From positions 10,064,021-10,128,020 of the forward strand of contig NC_050475.1 of assembly GCF_013373865.1 (NCBI RefSeq): DNA of 64,000 nt, written 5' to 3'. Shown piece by piece: positions 42,666-56,275 of the stretch. Made by a program: the position numbers and the translations under genes. The notes under the pieces are model-generated. The model saw nothing but the letters and a program-made list of their open reading frames with translations. It was not told where the DNA came from and searched no databases. How positions within the stretch are numbered: the first letter of the stretch is position 1; each line of letters begins with the position of its first letter. The DNA is from Monomorium pharaonis (lineage: Eukaryota; Arthropoda; Insecta; Hymenoptera; Formicidae).

Positions 42666-43745
42666 ATTATTTTAATTTTTCAATTTGAGTGGAAATCCCG
42701 AACAAGCATTAATATTAACACATGCATACAGATTAATAACGAGGACAGCACTTATGCAACATACAGAATAAATCTTAGCTCCAAGTACACTATCTCTCAT
42801 TTACGCAAAATTCAATTTTTGTTCAATTCACGAATCTATTGGGACAAATACATAAACAATAAATCAATCACACAATGCTTCCGATGTCAAGCATTTGGAC
42901 ACACCTCCACCAACTGTAATAGAACTCCGCGATGTGTTAAGTGCGCACTCAATCATTTAACAAAGGAATGTACTAAGACTCTTGATACTCCGCCCAAATG
43001 CTGTAACTGTCACGGTGAACATCCGGCTAGCTTCTCGGGATGTCCTTCGTTCGTTAGATTTATGGACAAACGTCATACTAAGCAACGTAATCCTAATCTC
43101 TCAACATTACTTCAAGACTCAAACATCAACACAAACACATACAGTAATAAAAACTTGCAAAATAAAAATGGTAATACCAGTATATATTCAAATTATAATA
43201 CTAATTCTCCTCTTAAGCATACAAGTAATTTAACAAATGTTATTACTGTCCCTTTGCAAGATAGCAATTCGTGCGATAAAACCTACGTAGCTGTGTTAAA
43301 GCATACACAAAATAATGATCTCACTGTTGACAATGAATTTTCAAATTATAATTCGCTTATGTCAGAGCTCTGCAAACTTAATCAATTAATTAATATAAAC
43401 AGTATGTTAAATATTATTAAAAATCTAAATAAAAAATTACTTACGTGCAAAGACGGCTATGATAAATTGCGAGCCTTCATCGAAGCTGCAAATCAGATTA
43501 GTTAGCTCCAATGGCTACCTTGCAAGGGGACATTAAATTGTGCGTGTGGAACGCAACTAGTCTGAATGGAAAGGAAGACGAATTCAGTTATTTTCTCTTT
43601 TCTAATAACATTGACATAGCAAGTCACTAAAACATGGTTATCACCTAATTGTAAAATAAAAATAAAAAATTATAACATAGTTAGAGCTCGCATAAGATAC
43701 GGTGGACTGGCAATATTCATTAAAAATAATATTAAGTTCAATAGC

Positions 43746-44270
43746 TTACTGTTGTACCCCTCGTTGTGAGTACGATTTGGGATCGCTGCCAGAGATCTCG
43801 CGAGGAAGGTATTTCGTCACAGACACCGTTATTTGTCTCGAACACTTTTATTCTTGTATTCAGTTACAATGGGTAGATCGCGACCCCGCAAGGCAGAGTG
43901 TCGCGTCTATTAGCTCGTTGTCCACGACCCCGCAAGGCAGAGCGTCGTGGTTGTATATTTACAATAAGTTATCTCGGCGATACACGACCCCGCAAAGCAG
44001 AGTGTCGTGTGTAGTCTTAGTTTGTTTACTTCGGATTGACCCAATCCTCACCTTCTTTCGTCGGTTTATATATCCGATAATTCGGTAGTTGGATCGAAAG
44101 AAGGGGAGGATTGCGTGAGGGCGTAAATCGGTCAGTATTCCAAATTATTGCTTAGACAGCAAGTGCTGTCTAAGGAGCATTGCGCTAATTGTCGAGCGGA
44201 TTGCGCAAAACCTCGCGCGATGCGCTCAATGCTGACTGCAGCTGACCGACTTATCGTCATCGTGTTACTG
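43746..44270. mobile_element. 519-bp insertion in LINE ORF2 (LTR-like), repeat TTACTG
   Basis: TTACTG occurs at 43746-43751 and 44265-44270. Removing one copy plus the intervening DNA restores the endonuclease frame exactly. The insert starts TGTTGTACCCC, is GC-richer than the LINE and holds three copies of a CGACCCCGCAAGGCAGAG-GTCG unit. A solo LTR is possible (TG start), but no clean CA end is seen. No protein coding. Confidence 0.75.
43870..44015. repeat. Triplicated hairpin unit CGACCCCGCAARGCAGAGYGTCG
   Basis: Three copies (about 43880, 43930 and 43987), spaced 50-60 bp apart, each able to fold because CGAC at one end pairs with GTCG at the other. Confidence 0.85.
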
Positions 44271-47200
44271 ACACCTTATCGTTATGAGTGTGTCGCTCAT
44301 AACATCTTACCTACCCCTCCGTTATTGGTTGGAGAGTTCTTATTCATTAATTTGCAGCTACGAGGTGGATTAATCCTTGGTGCCACTTATTTATCTCCAT
44401 CCATCAAATTCTCATTAGATACACTTGACACTATCTTTAAAAATGTTAAAGAACCTATTATCTTAGCAGGTGATTTTAACGCTAAGCACAAAAATTGGAA
44501 TAATTTTACTAATAACCCAAGAGGAATTAAACTGCTGCATTACTTAAATAAAAACAATGTTACCTTGATACATTCAGATACAACGACACACAAAGCTCCA
44601 GGTAAATATCCCTCTAATATAGACTTTTTTCTAGCAAAAAACATAACTTACTTGCATGACTGCTATACAATTGAAGATCTATCGTCCAATCACTTTCCTG
44701 TAATATTAAATCTTAAGAATATACAAGGTTTTGAAAAACATAAATTTAAATATAAAACTGATTGGGATAGCTTTAGGGGCTCCATACTAATAAATGGAAA
44801 ATTGATCATAGTATTGTCACGCCTGCTCAAATAGATAATAATATATATAATCTACAAAAATTTTTTAAATTACCTCTCTTTAAATCCTCTTCCAAAACCA
44901 AAATGCATCCAAAATTTTTTGGTACGAAACATAATGATAACACTGAGCTCAATAAGCTGATCAAATTACGCAATTTTCGGCGTAAATTCCAAAAAACGCA
45001 TTTGGAGATATAAATGGTATAGAAATACCTTAAATAATTTAATTAAAAACATGATTAAGGAGATGAGGACTGTGGACTGGGATGACAAGCTCAAAAACTT
45101 GAATCCCAAGGACTGTAGTATTTGAAACGTTCTCAAATCTCTTAAACGCACCAGAAATGCTACTCCCCCATTTATTATTGATAATAATACAATTTTTGAA
45201 CCTAAACAGAAAGCCAATGCTCTTGCCTCACATTTCAGTTCCGTTCATCTAAAAGCCTTATCATTAAACTCTCTTTATGAAGCCGAGGTTCAGAATTTCA
45301 TTCGTGACCTGGATCTTTCATCTCCCAGAATTAACATTAATTTTCTTTCTCTTACCTTTATATTCGAGATAATTAGAAAATTACCAAATAACAAAGCACC
45401 AGGCCTTGACAGTATTAGCACTATAATGTTAAAAAATTTATCTTTTAAAATTGTTATACAAATTTATTATATTATTAGGGCCTCTATGCTTATATATTAT
45501 TTCCCAATATCATGGAAAAAAGCAAAAATTTTGGCGTTTCCTAAACCTGGAAAAACACAAACCTTACCGGAGAGTTATCGGCCGATCAGTCTATTGAGTA
45601 TCTTGAGTAAAATCTACGAAAAGGTCTTGTTATTTTCGATCAATAATCATTTATATGAAAATAATATTATCATTAATGAGCAGTTTGGTTTTAAACAGAA
45701 ACATTCCACAGTACAACAATTACTCAGAGTGTCGGAATTTATCGCGATGGAGATGAATAAAAGAAGACATACGGCAATGGTTCTTCTCGACTTAAGAAAA
45801 GCTTTTGATTCAGTGTGGCACCAGGGACTAATGTTTAAACTTAATAAAATTAATCTACCCACTTTTATTATTAAAATTATTCGCAGTTACCTGCTGGACA
45901 GATCTTTTGCTGTTAGCTTAGATGGCTCATTATCGGACTTCTTCTCACAAACCACTGGAGTACCTCAAGGCTCCATACTGGGCCCGGTTTTGTTCAACAT
46001 TTATATTAATGATGTCCCGAGATCTGACAGGTCAAATCTTGCGGTGTATGCTGATGATACAGCGATATATATTTCTTCTTGGAGCCCTATGTTGCTTATG
46101 ATTAGGCTGCAGGAATACGCGGATGACGTTTCTTAGTTTTTCACTAACTGGAAGATGACGATAAATGCGGACAAAACCGAGGCCATTATTTTCACGAGAA
46201 GAAGAATCCGAGTTCCCCCTTCGATCAAACTACATGATTATCATGTAAGGTATCTATTCAGTAAGGTATCTGGGAATCTATTTAGATACAAGACTAACTT
46301 GGTGGCATACTGTTGCAGATAGAGTTGCGAAGGCAAACGCAACTCTAAAATACTTATATCCGCTGATAAATTATAGGAGCTCTCTTTCAATTAATTATAA
46401 AATTCTACTTTATAAAATATGCACAAGACCAGCTCTACTTTATGCTGCCCCAGTGTGGTCATCGGCTTCAAATTTATTACTTCAAAAAATACAAAGAACG
46501 CAAAACAAATTCTTACGTATAATATTGAATAATATTAAAACCACTGATAATCATAAAATGGCTAATGTAGAATATGTCGATGAAGTCATTGCTAGACATA
46601 TTAATAAAATTTACGATTTTAATCATCCAAATTCTTACATTAATATTCTAGGAAATTATAATATTGATGAACTTCAATTCAGAATCAGATGCCGTCTTCC
46701 CAAGCACTTTAAACCATCCAATCACGCTGTATGATACTTGAGAGCCAATGATTAATTATACTTATATATGGAAGCTTGCTCATGAATTATGCATGGGATG
46801 ATATGTTACAAGTATCATCAACATTACATTGTATGATCATGCTGCGGACTTTCATCATATTATACAGGGTGTTTGGTAAAGATTTATGCAATTTTTATAA
46901 GCAGGTAGAGCGCATTAAGCTGAACATAAAATCCTCATCGTTTTTCCATTTTCACAATAGTTAACGAGTTATAGACTTGTAAAATTTTCTATATTAGCCC
47001 GGCCTACCGGCAAATGCAAGCACGCCGAGCGCCCGACCGTGGCGGCTGCCCCTCCCTAGCGCTTGAACCTTGAGATTGCTAGGCGCGCGGAGGGAGTTGT
47101 TACAACAAGCGGCAATGGCTACGCACAATGTGTACGTGTACATACATGTGTACAAAAAAATATCAGTTCTAATGCTTAAAGAAGCAATTACTAAATTTAT

Positions 47201-47860
47201 TTTTTTTTAATAAATAATGATTATTTTTAATAAAAAATTTTTTTTGGTGATAGTCTTAAATGTCGTAAACTGTCATAAATTTTAAAAGAAGCTATTATCA
47301 TGTGCTCAAAAACAAATTTATCCTTCTTTAAACAACATTAGAAAATTTTATCGATTAAAATGGAAATAACAACCAAATAAAATGTTTCAACTTTATATTC
47401 TTAATTTGTTTCAACTTTATATTCTTAATTAAAAATTAAATAACGAGGATATTTATATTTTTAATAAAATTAATCCTTGTGATAGACTTATAATACACGG
47501 AAAAAACTTTATGGTAAAAATTACTCTGGTAAGTAATAAACGCGTGACAAGGAGAAATTATGAAAATTTTTATTACGTTTTTCATCAAATTACGATAATA
47601 TTTACATTACTTATATGATATAATTCTCTGAAATTTCTTCTTACAGTTCGTGGTTACTATCATAAATAATAAATCATATATAATTTTACTATAAAATTTT
47701 CTCCGTGTAGATTTACGAATATATGAATTTATTAAATGTTTGAAAACTTATAAACAATATTCATTAATTCAAAAAAATTTAGTATGTAATGTGTGTGTAT
47801 TTGGTGTGCGTGCGCGTGTGCGTGTGTTTGTGCGTGTGCGTGTGCGTGTGCGTGTGTGTG

Positions 47861-48804
<944 letters not shown>

Positions 48805-49116
48805 GTGTGTGTGTGTGTGTGTGTGGTGTATGTACGTACATACGCGAGAAAAGAATAATCACTTTGTGACAGGAAAATGAATAATCATTCCTTAGTTCGC
48901 GATTTTATATCACTATTATTATTCATGCTGATTACTATACAATACACGCACACGTAGAAAAATATGATTCTAGTTTTAAGAAAATCAATTATTCATTTTT
49001 AATTTTATTCTTTTTTAATAATTATCTTATTTTTAATGGTTGAAAAGAATATTATATTGATAATAAACACTTCACTTTACACAAAACAAATAATGTTTAA
49101 CATTTTCGTGTATGTA

Positions 49117-49117
<1 letters not shown>

Positions 49118-49196
<79 letters not shown>
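49118..49196. repeat. (CA)n microsatellite
   Basis: About 39 CA units at the inner edge of the right arm of the 46865-50105 element. It is the mirror position of the TG/TGCG tract at the inner edge of the left arm. Confidence 0.97.
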
Positions 49197-49197
<1 letters not shown>

Positions 49198-50105
49198 AAA
49201 TACACACACATTACATACTAAAATTTTCTTGAATTAAATAAATATTGTTTATAAGTTTTCAAACATTTAATAAATTCATATATTTGTAAATCTACACGGA
49301 GAAAATTTTATAGTAAAATTATGTATGATTTATTATTTATGATAGTAACCACGAACTGTAAGAAGAAATTTCAGAGAATTATATCATATAAGTAGTGTAA
49401 ATATTATCGTAATTTGATGAAGAACATAATAAAAATTTTCATAATTCCTCCTTAGCACGCGTTTACTACTTACCATAGTAATTTTTACCACAAAGTTTTT
49501 TCCGTGTATTATAAGTCTATCACAAGGATTAATTTTATTAAAAATATAAATATCCTCGTTATTTAATTTTTAATTAAGAATATAAAGTTAAAACATTTTA
49601 TTTGGTTGTTATTTCCATTTTAATCGATAAAATTTTCTAATGTTGTTTAAAGAAAGATAAATTTGTTTTTGAGCACATGATAATAGCTTCTTTTAAAATT
49701 TATGACAGTTTACGACATTTAAGACTATCACCAAAAAAAATTTTTTATTAAAAATAATCATTATTTATTAAAAAAAAAAAAATTTAGTAATTGCTTCTTT
49801 AAGCATTAGAACTGATATTTTTTTGTACACATGTATGTACACGTACACATTGTGCGTAGCCATTGCCGTTTGTTGTAACAACTCCCTCCGCGCGCCTAGC
49901 AATCTCAAGGTTCAAGCGCTAGGGAGGGGCGGCCGCCGCGGTCGGGCGCTCGGCGTGCTTGCATTTGCCGGGCTAATACAGAAAATTTTACAAGTCTATA
50001 ACTCATTAACTATTGTGAAAATGGAAAAACGATGAGGATTTTATGTTCAGCTTAATGCGCTTTACCTGCTTATAAAAATTGCATAAATCTTTACCAAACA
50101 CCCTG

Positions 50106-50382
50106 TATTATTGTACTTATATTTATTTATATTTGTATGCATTTGAACAATTTATTTTGACTCAAATGTATATTATTTTATATATATATAATAATAAATA
50201 TAATATTTTTTTTTTATTTAATATTTTTTCTATATATTTTATATTTTATGTTGTTATATCTTTTATTATTAATTCTGACTGGGTTTTTCCCTAGATTATT
50301 TAATTTACTCAAATTTATTTATATTATTTAATTATTAGTAAACACACATCAATTTATAGCATATGATATGTTATATGTTATA
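50106..50382. other. AT-rich spacer between two palindromic elements
   Basis: TA-rich sequence without features; ends with TATA, the target copy of the next element. Confidence 0.5.
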
Positions 50383-51447
50383 CAGGGAGTCCCAGAGCAT
50401 ACTGGTCACTGTTCATAAAAAGGTAGATGGGATCGAGATGAACATAAAAGTTCAATATTGTTGTGGGTTTGGTCTGCTAATAATCGAGATATAAATTTTT
50501 TAAATTATGCGAATGAGAGCGCGCCTTGCGCGCCGAAGGAAGGGCTCGAGCCGCTCGAGCCATAGCACGGCCTACTGTTTCAAACATTGGCTGCCGGCGG
50601 CGGCGGGGGAAAGAAGGAGAAGCGTGGCGTCGTCGCCGTTCCCACGTCTCGCCGCACCGCGCCTAAGCTTGCGTCGATGGCTGCTACGCACACTCGCGAT
50701 TACATGACGAGATTATAAATTATTAATAAAAATAGGACAAATTTAAATCGTAATAAACTTTTGTAAATAAGAAAGTCGAAAGAGAGAAAGCGATGGAAAC
50801 GTATGGAACCTGCAAATAATATAATATTTGCCGCATCAAATTCTCTCATCGTTTTTTATGGAATATTAAATTAACGAAGATTTATCACGATTGATTTTTT
50901 ATACATTCTCCTTTCGTAACCATCTTATTAGAAAATTACGAAATGCACGAAATACTATCCCTAATATGCACTCTTTGTAAAATAACACGATAGAAAAATA
51001 TTCACGTTTGATCTAACGACTTCAGGATAAATTATTCGATACAATTTCTACGGTAATTATAGGTAATTAGAGATTAATGTTATGTGAAGTATCGTTAGTA
51101 TGGTTAACTAGAAATGATTTTCTCTTGTATATGATAGAGAACTTCGAATTTCTTCTATCGTTAATACATTATAAGTCACTGAAAATCTGTCGTAATTAAT
51201 AATGCAATTAAAGGTAGAAGAAACTGTAAGTTTTCTATGGTTATAAAAGAAAATCCTTCGTTGTGTTAACAATACATGATATTGAACATTAATTTTTGAG
51301 CATAATTATCGTAGCATTGCGCCTAAGCTATCGTGAAATCGTTACATCAAGAGGAAATATTTTTCTGTGTTATTACAAAGAGTGTAACATACTATGGATA
51401 AGCATTTTGCGCATTTTAGTATGACACCTCTCTCTCCCTCTCTCTCT

Positions 51448-51520
<73 letters not shown>

Positions 51521-52843
51521 CCCCCCTCCCTCTTTCTCTCTCAAGCACTACGTAGCACACAAATACAGTAAATATTATCACGTTTAACAACATCTTTAGT
51601 TTGTACTATTCTACTTTCATTATGTGTAATTTGAATAAAATTTTAACAATTATCATTTCTTTATATTTTTAGTGTACACACGATCGAAAAAAAAAAATAT
51701 CAAAAATTATCACTAAAACTGCGATGAATAATCAGCACGATACTTTCTTTCTGAGTGTCGTATCGTGTTTAATGTTAAAAATGTTAAAAAATAGTAATCT
51801 TGTTAAAAAAATTTTATGACATTTAATGAAACTCTAATAATATTGATTGGAACTGTTGTTGAAAATGACGTTTATCGTGTTTCTGTAAATACTTTAGAGG
51901 AAAAGATATTCCTGCTAAATTACAAAGTATAAAAGTACAAAGTTCAATTTTACATACAAATCAAGAGTAAATAAAAAATTCAATAATGAATAAAAGAATT
52001 CAGAGTTTCTTTTACCTTTAATTGCATTATTAATTACGACAGATTTTCAGTGACTTATAATGTATTAACGATAGAAGAAATTCGAAGTTCTCTATCATAT
52101 ACAAGCGAAAATCATTTCTAGTTAACCATACTAACGATACTTGACATAACATTGATCTCTAATTACTTATAATTACCATAGAAGTTGCATCGAATAATTT
52201 ATCCTGAAGTCGTTAGATCAAACGTGAATATTTTTCTATCGTGTTATTTTACAAAGAGTGCATATTAGGGATAGTATTTCGTGCATTTCGTAATTTTCTA
52301 ATAAGATGGTTACGAAAGGAGAATGTATAAAGAATCAATCGTGATAAATCTTCGTTAATTTAATATTCTATAAAAAACGAGAGAATTTGATGCGGCAAAT
52401 ATTATATTATTTGCAGGTTCCATACGTTTCCATCGCTTTCTCTCTTTCGACTTTCTTATTTACAAAAGTTTATTACGATTTAAATTTGTCCTATTTTTAT
52501 TAATAATTTATAATCTCGTCATGTAATCGCGAGTGTGCGTAGCAGCCATCGACGCGAGCTTGGGCGCGGTGCGGCGAGACGTGGGAACGGCGACGACGCC
52601 ACGCTTCTCCTTCTTTCCCCCGCCGCCGCCAGCAGCCAATGCTTGAAACAGTAGGCCGTGCTATGGCTCGAGCGGCTCGAGCCCTTCCTTCGGCGCGCAA
52701 GGCGCGCTCTCATTCGCATAATTTAAAAAATTTATATCTTGATTATTAGCAGACCAAACCCACAACAATATTGAACTTTTATGTTCATCTCGATCCCATC
52801 TACCTTTTTATGAACAGTGACCAGTATGCTCTGGGACTCCCTG
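50383..52843. mobile_element. Large palindromic TIR element with CAGGGAGTCCC termini, TSD TATA
   Basis: Starts CAGGGAGTCCCAGAGCATAC and ends with its reverse complement, flanked by TATA on both sides. Arms of about 0.85 kb (50383 to about 51230; about 51995 to 52843) are closely similar, including a GC-rich block that gives mirror-image frames at 50507-50707 (+) and 52519-52719 (-). Those frames are not real genes. The loop holds a (CT)n tract and AT-rich DNA. No transposase. Same terminal type as the elements at 29950 and 46865. Confidence 0.9.
51427..51542. repeat. (CT)n microsatellite, interrupted
   Basis: About 115 bases of CT with a few TTT and CCC interruptions, in the loop of the 50383-52843 element. 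Confidence 0.95.
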
Positions 52844-53019
52844 TATATTATTACATATATACTTATTATTTGAAGTATACATTATCTATGGTAACATTAA
52901 CTTTAATTGTTGCTTAACTCATACGACTTACTATTTGTAAAACTCAATCATAAACCTTTATTTTCAGCCTAATTATTATTAATTATTTTATTTTCAGCTT
53001 TTATTTTTCAGCTCTTCTT

Positions 53020-53575
53020 CTTTTATTCATGCTTAGGGTTTTTTGCAAGTTTTTTCCCCACAACTCGCATTCTGGATGTAAGCCTTACTCTCATTCTCCG
53101 TCAAGGCGCCGGTCAAGTCATAACGTAACAAAAGATCGGGACGAAAACGTGAACGACGCGTACGTGCTCGGGTACATTCCAACGAACAAGTATCCGTGCA
53201 GTGAAAGAAGGTGGATAAGAGGCCGAGCTCTCTCAGATCACCGCGTGTTCTCACTAACCGTCGATATTAACGATAAAACATTATACGGGGCGAAAGAAAA
53301 TGAATTAGAAGCCGAGTCTTCTTAGATCACCACGTGTTCTCGCTACCGCCAAACACGAATAAGATAACCGCACAGCGAAAAAAAGTAACTGAGAAGCCGA
53401 GTCTTTTCAGATCACCACGTGTTCTCGCTGCCGTCGGACAAGTAGATAATAATCGCGCCGTTTAAGATTAAACGCTATACAATAATTTGTTGTACATAAT
53501 AAAGGTGCAAATAAACTTTGACATTACGCGAAACCAAGAAGTTTAATACCTCACTTTCCACAAAACAGACCTCGC
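53020..53575. repeat. LTR-like segment with a triplicated ~85-bp unit
   Basis: GC-richer than its flanks. The unit GCCGAG-CT-T-CAGATCACC-CGTGTTCTCGCT occurs at about 53221, 53312 and 53393. A poly(A) signal AATAAA with G-A-rich surroundings is at about 53500. The look is that of a solo LTR or a short non-autonomous LTR element, but I could not fix TG/CA ends or a duplication. The frame at 53029-53325 is probably not a gene. Confidence 0.5.
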
Positions 53576-54307
53576 TACATGCCAATTACTATTTTCTATC
53601 TTAATTTGCAGATTATATAGTTTATAAACATGTACATACATATATAATATGCTAAAATATCAATCTCAACTATATGTTAACGTTAACGAATAAAATTGTT
53701 ATCATTTATTTTTTACTTTTCTAGTAATTGAATCCCCAGATGCAAGATATGTAATAACCACTCTTGATATTTCTTTTGAGACTGTAAATAATTATCTTCC
53801 GAAATCCACTCCATTTTAGGTTAGAATTTATTTGACGCTCCAAAAATCGCGCGCGCAACAGTCACTGAATTTAAAACTTAATCGCCGCGATTTTGTCGCC
53901 CATGAAAAGAATCCCTATTACTATGTGAAGAAATATTCGGTTCAGTTCTCCCTCCCCCCTGCCGTATATTTCGTAATCACCTACCGACAATTAACTGCCG
54001 ATGTTGTTAATGTGTAGTTTTATACGATAAAAAAACTTATGCAACAACGTTTATCGATACTGATAGTTGACAGTGCTTACGGAATACCGGGCCCCAGGAA
54101 ATTTCCGAAACTTATCGGTATCGGTATATCCAAAAGAGTTTATACCGTGTTCTTTGTGAAATTTTTTCTGATTGCATTTTAATTTATTTTATCGTGAAAC
54201 TGTTTCAGGCTGTTCTTTTGCGATACAAACCTTGAAGGTAAACTGAGCGTTGTGTGCCTTTCTCTGTATTATTTTGATATTGTCAAGTGTATGCAACGTA
54301 GTATAAA
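53576..54307. other. Spacer upstream of the SAM-like pseudogene
   Basis: No gene recognised. A frame at 53832-54017 (61 codons) has no family likeness. The 100-200 bp before 54308 would contain the pseudogene's promoter, but no TATA motif is clear. Confidence 0.4.
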
Positions 54308-55480
54308 ATGAACGACGACAACTTTATTATTAAAACATTAAAAGAATGGAGTCTTGAAAAGTGGACATCAAAATTTTTGTGTATGTTAACTTCAAAATTC
54401 TTTTCTTGCATATTCCAAAAATAAGATATTTTGCATATTCAATGTACTTGTTAAAATTGGTAAACATTACGTGTCATCAATGTTGTAAGAGTATAATATG
54501 TAGTGTATAAAAATTGATTTTAATCTTATAGACCAAGAAATAAGCCGTTCATTATTGTTAAGCATTTCGGAACAAACATTAGTTGAATTAATACCTATCA
54601 TTGGTGCAAGATGTGTTTTTATAGAAAAAAGGAAATAGTTTTTAAAGGAACAGTCAGCAAAGGTTAGAAGGAATAAAATTAATAATAAAGATAATAAATT
54701 TCACTATTTATTTTCTTTATTGTGTGTGTGATTACATAAATCTCTTTATTTATTTTAATTAAAGTATATTAAATTTAAAATATTATATAGAATATTTCTA
54801 GATGTGAAAATGTTCCGAATACACAAGATATATCTGCAGATATATCCAAAGAAATAATAGAACAAGAAAAAGAAGTCGAATCACTTAAAACATTGGAACA
54901 AAATAAAAACGCAATAGTAATAGAAATAGAAGATCCCGTAGCTTATGAATCAAAGGATCCCGATATTAAAAATGTGCATTTCTTAGTAAGATTTTTTGAA
55001 ATTTTGACTTTTTTTTAACTTTAGTAAAACGTAGCATAATTTGAAAATATAAAATTTTTTATCAATACTCATTTGATTTTGTATTATATAAAAAAACATT
55101 TTTATACAGTTTTTCTTATTCTTATAAATCAACCCTTACGAAAAAAACACTCTAAATAACATCCAAACAAACACCAAAATATAACAGCGTAATTTCGGAT
55201 ACCCAAATGGCGTTCACACCATTTGAGCGTTAACGCCAAGAAAAACACCAAAACTGATACCGAAAAAACACTAAAAGGTAATAGCGTTTCGGATACCCAA
55301 ATAGTGTTAACACCCACAATAACACTGAATCGAGTAGAAATTGACAAGCAACTAGACATAAAAAAAATAACAAAAATTTCATTTAAAAAAAATTATTTTT
55401 ATCAATAGTATATACTAAATTTAGGACAAATTTTTATTAATTAATTAAATTTAAATTATATTATTTTATTTTATTTTTAC

Positions 55481-55550
55481 TTGATAGGTTTTGAACCCGG
55501 GACCTTAGGATGACGAATCTTGTACTCTATCTGCTACGCCAATTTGACTT
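55481..55550 (-). repeat. tRNA-like segment (tRNA-derived SINE head or tRNA pseudogene)
   Basis: On the minus strand an A-box-like TGGCGTAGCAGATAGAGT and a perfect B-box GGTTCAAAACC stand at tRNA-like spacing, with CCCGGGTTC before the B box. The anticodon stem has a mismatch and the acceptor stem cannot be drawn cleanly, so a working tRNA gene is unlikely. Confidence 0.5.
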
Positions 55551-55904
55551 ATCGATATGGATACTTGTTATTGTCTACAATATACCTATATGTTATAAAC
55601 TGACGCAATTATATTATTTTTTATAAATGCAATTTAATTTTGCAAAACATTAAAAATAAATAGCATTAATTTATTTACTTATTCATTTCATTGTTAAATT
55701 TATCTTCTTCCACAACCTTACATATATAACTACATAATATAACTTCGAATTTTATATACATATATATATATAAATCTGTATATCTACACATATATATACA
55801 TATAAAATTCAAAATTAGATATATGTATAATGTGGCCTCATAATAAGTCAAAGTTTTAACTTTGCATTTTATAATTTTCATGTTTTGTTTTATAATTGGG
55901 TGTT

Positions 55905-56275
55905 ATCAACACTGAAACCCGAATGTCGACACCCAAAATTTCGATGTCGACATTGGAATTTTGGTGCCGACACCCACTGTTTCGGTGTCGACACTCAACT
56001 TTTGGTATCGACACCCAAAGTACCGATATTGACACTAGAATTTTGGTGTCGACTTCCTACTGTTTCGGTGTCGACACTCAACTTTTGGTGTCGACACTTA
56101 ACTTTTGGTGTCGAAACCCAAATTTTTTGTGTTGACACCAAAAATTGGGTATCGACACCAAAACTTTGAGTATCAATACTTAAATGTCGGTGTTAACACT
56201 AAAAATTTAGGCGTTAATACCAAAAATGAAGTGAAAACTTTAAAGTTAGGTGTAAATACCAAAATCTTGGATGTT
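55905..56275. repeat. Degenerate array of GGTGTCGACACC motifs
   Basis: About fifteen copies of TTTTGGTGTCGACACCCAA-type palindromes at roughly 22-24 bp spacing, decaying to GGTGTTAACACC and TTAGGTGTAAATACC toward the right. Several frames stay open and give CRH-rich peptides, an artefact of the array. Confidence 0.85.

Larger units (their letters stand above)
35775..43505 (+). pseudogene. LINE ORF1 (gag-like, zinc knuckles), interrupted twice
   Basis: Nucleic-acid-binding ORF1 protein. N-terminal segment 35860-36232: basic and Ser/Thr-rich with GRPSTSEGKNRKRSAEDD; no ATG is visible in this frame. The Gypsy insertion follows. The frame resumes at about 41511 with PPPIYLIAKISDYSAFVKSL, a stop near 41608, then FTVILKGLPKLTCNEIQEEL. 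The second insertion starts near 41820. The rest (about 42745-43505) holds TYRINLSS and three knuckles: CFRCQAFGHTSTNC, CVKCALNHLTKEC and CCNCHGEHPASFSGC, then an Asn/Thr-rich tail and a stop at 43503. ORF2 starts six bases later. Typical Jockey-type architecture. Confidence 0.82.
43511..46735 (+). pseudogene. LINE ORF2 (endonuclease and reverse transcriptase), broken
   Basis: ORF2 starts at the ATG at 43511 with LCVWNATSLNGKEDEF. Endonuclease motifs are decayed: the glutamate expected before TWL is Lys (TKTWL, about 43630), and the final SDH reads SSNHFPV (about 44690); GDFNAKHKNW is kept (about 44470). The reverse transcriptase is well preserved in one 236-codon frame (45426-46136): FPKPGKTQ, SYRPISLLSILSKIYEKV, LDLRKAFDSVWHQGL, TTGVPQGSILGPVLFNIYIN and the catalytic YADDTAIY. 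Stops or shifts occur near 43626, 44830, 45125 and 46136. The C-terminal thumb/tail reads TNWKMTINADKTEAIIFTRR and WSSASNLLLQKIQRTQNKFL to about 46730. A 519-bp insertion splits the endonuclease. Confidence 0.9.
35480..46800 (+). mobile_element. Jockey-clade LINE, dead, with three later insertions
   Basis: A two-ORF non-LTR retrotransposon: ORF1 with three zinc knuckles, ORF2 with AP-like endonuclease and reverse transcriptase. Its own sequence covers about 35480-36232, 41507 to about 41820, about 42665-43745 and 44271-46740. Between these lie a Gypsy element (36233-41506), a GC-rich insertion (about 41820-42665) and a 519-bp insertion (43746-44264). Many stops and frameshifts show it was inactive before or around these events. 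The 3' end is not defined; a palindromic element starts at 46865. Confidence 0.85.

Noticed and set aside
50507..52719. Mirror-image 66-codon frames as a duplicated gene
   Set aside because: They are the same GC-rich block of the two inverted arms of one palindromic element, with no family likeness.
55481..55550. Functional tRNA gene
   Set aside because: A and B boxes are good, but the anticodon and acceptor stems do not pair properly; kept only as a tRNA-like segment.
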